From assembly GCA_003451915.1 (NCBI GenBank), contig DMJC01000162.1:4321-10814 (forward strand): a stretch of DNA of 6,494 nucleotides, given 5' to 3'. The DNA is from Clostridiales bacterium (GTDB lineage: Bacteria; Bacillota; Clostridia; Saccharofermentanales; UBA5734). The notes under the pieces were generated by a model. That model was not told the origin of the DNA. It saw only the letters and a list, made by a program, of their open reading frames with translations, and did not search any database. Below, one piece after another: positions 5,202 through 6,494 of the stretch (position 1 is its first letter; each line of letters starts with the position of its first letter). The position numbers were made by a program, and so were the translations under genes.

Positions 5202-6494
5202 TTAACCTTTAGCCATGTAACGGTCATAGGCACCCTGCACGATTTCAATGCAGCGATCGATGCCCAGGCCTTTGATGTACTCAGCCTGGACTTCCATCCA
5301 CTGGGCCGGATCAACTTCACCCATGATCGCCAAGTCATTGTTCTCGGCTACATAGGTATGGATATCAGCGAAAATTTCTGACAATTCATTGGCTTCATCT
5401 TCATTCAACTGATAGAAAAGATACATCTGGCTGGTGCTGTTTGAAGGAATCGACGCATTGTCCAGAGTTTGCTGATCATAAACCTGCTTGATCAAGTTTT
5501 CTTTACCTTGCAGGCGGATCGGGTTGAAGATGCCATTGATGATTTCGCGGGCATCAAATGCACCCATCGGGTCTTTCAGGATAACATCGGTGAACTTGGG
5601 CTGACCGTCAACCATATTGTACTGGACACCCTCGATGCCATAGTTGGTCAGGAGCTGACCATCTTCGGTCGACAGCCAGTTGATCAGTCTGAGGAAGAGC
5701 TCAGGATTGTCGCACTGTGTGGTGATTGACCATTGGTTGAAGCCCAGGTATTCGGGGCTGTTCATGATGGTTGTCGCTTTATCGCCTTTTTTCAGAACCG
5801 GATGCGGGCAGACAGCGATCTTGAAGTTCGGATCGGTTGCGTTGGCCATGTACATGCCCGACCAGGCGAGATAACCGCCGGTGACGGCAGCCTGACCGGT
5901 ACCGAACAGAGTGGCTGCTGTCGGCAGGCCGAAAACTTCACGGGTCGTAAAGTCGCGGTCATAGAGACCCTCGGCCCACCATTTACTGAAGGTTACCAGG
6001 TAATCTTCAAAACCTTGTTCCACGGCACCATAATGGATCTTGCCATTTTTGTCGGGATAGAACTGAGCTTGTCCGCCAGTACCGCTGGCGTTGACCGGAT
6101 TTGAATAGATGCCCCAGGCTTGCATCCAAATCGGGTTTTTGCCCAGCATCCAGAGCAGCGGGAAGGTGGCCCCTTTTTGTTCTTTAAATGCTTTGAGGGT
6201 GGTGTACCATTCGTCGATGGTTTCCGGAACCGGGAGTTTCAGGTCTTCCAGCCAGTCAGCACGAGTGACGTTGCACCACAAGCCAACGGTCAGGTCACTG
6301 TCCTTCTGGGTTACTTCGAAAATAGCCGGGAGATAGCCTTTGTCGGTTATTGCATCACGCATGGCGGATTTGTTCGAAGAAAGGTATTCCCAGTAAATCG
6401 GTGCTTCTTCCTGAACCATTGCTTTAAGGTCGAGGAAAACGCCATCATCAACACCCACTTCGAGGCCGCCGGGATATTTGGCACCTGAACCGGT
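5202..6494 (-). CDS. Extracellular solute-binding protein of a carbohydrate ABC transporter (LplA/YtcQ type), 5' end missing
   Basis: C-terminal 430 residues; the frame stays open to the window edge, so the signal peptide, expected lipobox Cys and first part of the N-lobe are outside. A GTG near 6458 is not the start, since coding continues upstream as TGSGAKYPGGLE. Family signs, in visible-fragment numbering: ADWLEDLKLPVPETIDEWY (about 79-97), seen in LplA-like lipoproteins as the 'DWL-x-LGL-x-P-T-DE' region; RLINWLSTEDGQLLTNYGIE (about 269-288), the conserved segment around the EEGQLLxNYGIEG motif; and a C-terminus ending AYDRYMAKG. Aromatic residues (many Trp and Tyr) fit sugar stacking. 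These proteins are usually about 480-560 residues, so roughly 50 to 130 are missing. It would be anchored outside the membrane and deliver ligand to the two permeases encoded downstream. The ligand is unknown. Confidence 0.93.
   Translation of the reverse strand, partial: TGSGAKYPGGLEVGVDDGVFLDLKAMVQEEAPIYWEYLSSNKSAMRDAITDKGYLPAIFEVTQKDSDLTVGLWCNVTRADWLEDLKLPVPETIDEWYTTLKAFKEQKGATFPLLWMLGKNPIWMQAWGIYSNPVNASGTGGQAQFYPDKNGKIHYGAVEQGFEDYLVTFSKWWAEGLYDRDFTTREVFGLPTAATLFGTGQAAVTGGYLAWSGMYMANATDPNFKIAVCPHPVLKKGDKATTIMNSPEYLGFNQWSITTQCDNPELFLRLINWLSTEDGQLLTNYGIEGVQYNMVDGQPKFTDVILKDPMGAFDAREIINGIFNPIRLQGKENLIKQVYDQQTLDNASIPSNSTSQMYLFYQLNEDEANELSEIFADIHTYVAENNDLAIMGEVDPAQWMEVQAEYIKGLGIDRCIEIVQGAYDRYMAKG

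Noticed and set aside
6456..6458. GTG as the start of the solute-binding protein
   Set aside because: The frame continues upstream to the window edge without a stop, and a binding protein starting here would lack its signal peptide and part of the N-lobe. It is a truncated gene, not a short one.

Overview
The window is one strand of genes, all reading right to left (minus strand). Composition is close to half G+C by eye. The Shine-Dalgarno sites are strong (AAGGAGGTGA, GGAGG) and the transporter is of the LplA/LplB/LplC (YtcQ/YteP/YtcP) type. Together these suggest a Gram-positive anaerobe or relative of the Bacillota, probably Clostridia. A heptad TGAARRR repeat at the left edge would fit that group, but spirochaetes with similar transporters cannot be excluded from sequence alone.

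Layout in transcription order: (1) 6494-5202, the C-terminal 430 residues of an extracellular solute-binding protein whose 5' end lies outside the window; (2) a 140-base gap with a strong GC-rich hairpin; (3) 5061-4156, permease LplB type; (4) 4141-3260, permease LplC type, only 14 bases after the stop of LplB, with that stop inside its Shine-Dalgarno site; (5) a 156-base gap with a hairpin that pairs better in the minus-strand transcript; (6) 3103-1967, a metal-dependent amidohydrolase of the gamma-resorcylate decarboxylase/ACMSD group, carrying an unusual N-terminal extension encoded by an imperfect palindrome; (7) a 76-base gap with a possible promoter; (8) 1857 (or 1890)-91, a CocE/NonD alpha/beta hydrolase of the S15 superfamily; (9) 1-93, head-to-head arrays of 7-base repeats that start exactly at the hydrolase stop codon.

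Inferred joint role: an importer for a complex sugar or glycoconjugate (its ATPase is not here), followed by an ester/amide hydrolase and an enzyme of a family that often decarboxylates aromatic acids. This could be a small uptake and degradation locus for an acylated, perhaps aromatic-substituted, carbohydrate. The family calls are firm; the pathway is a hypothesis. I see no tRNA, rRNA, CRISPR array, transposase or phage gene. The most unusual items are the palindrome in the amidohydrolase start region, the heptad array at the left end, and the hydrolase's apparently non-standard catalytic acid and histidine.
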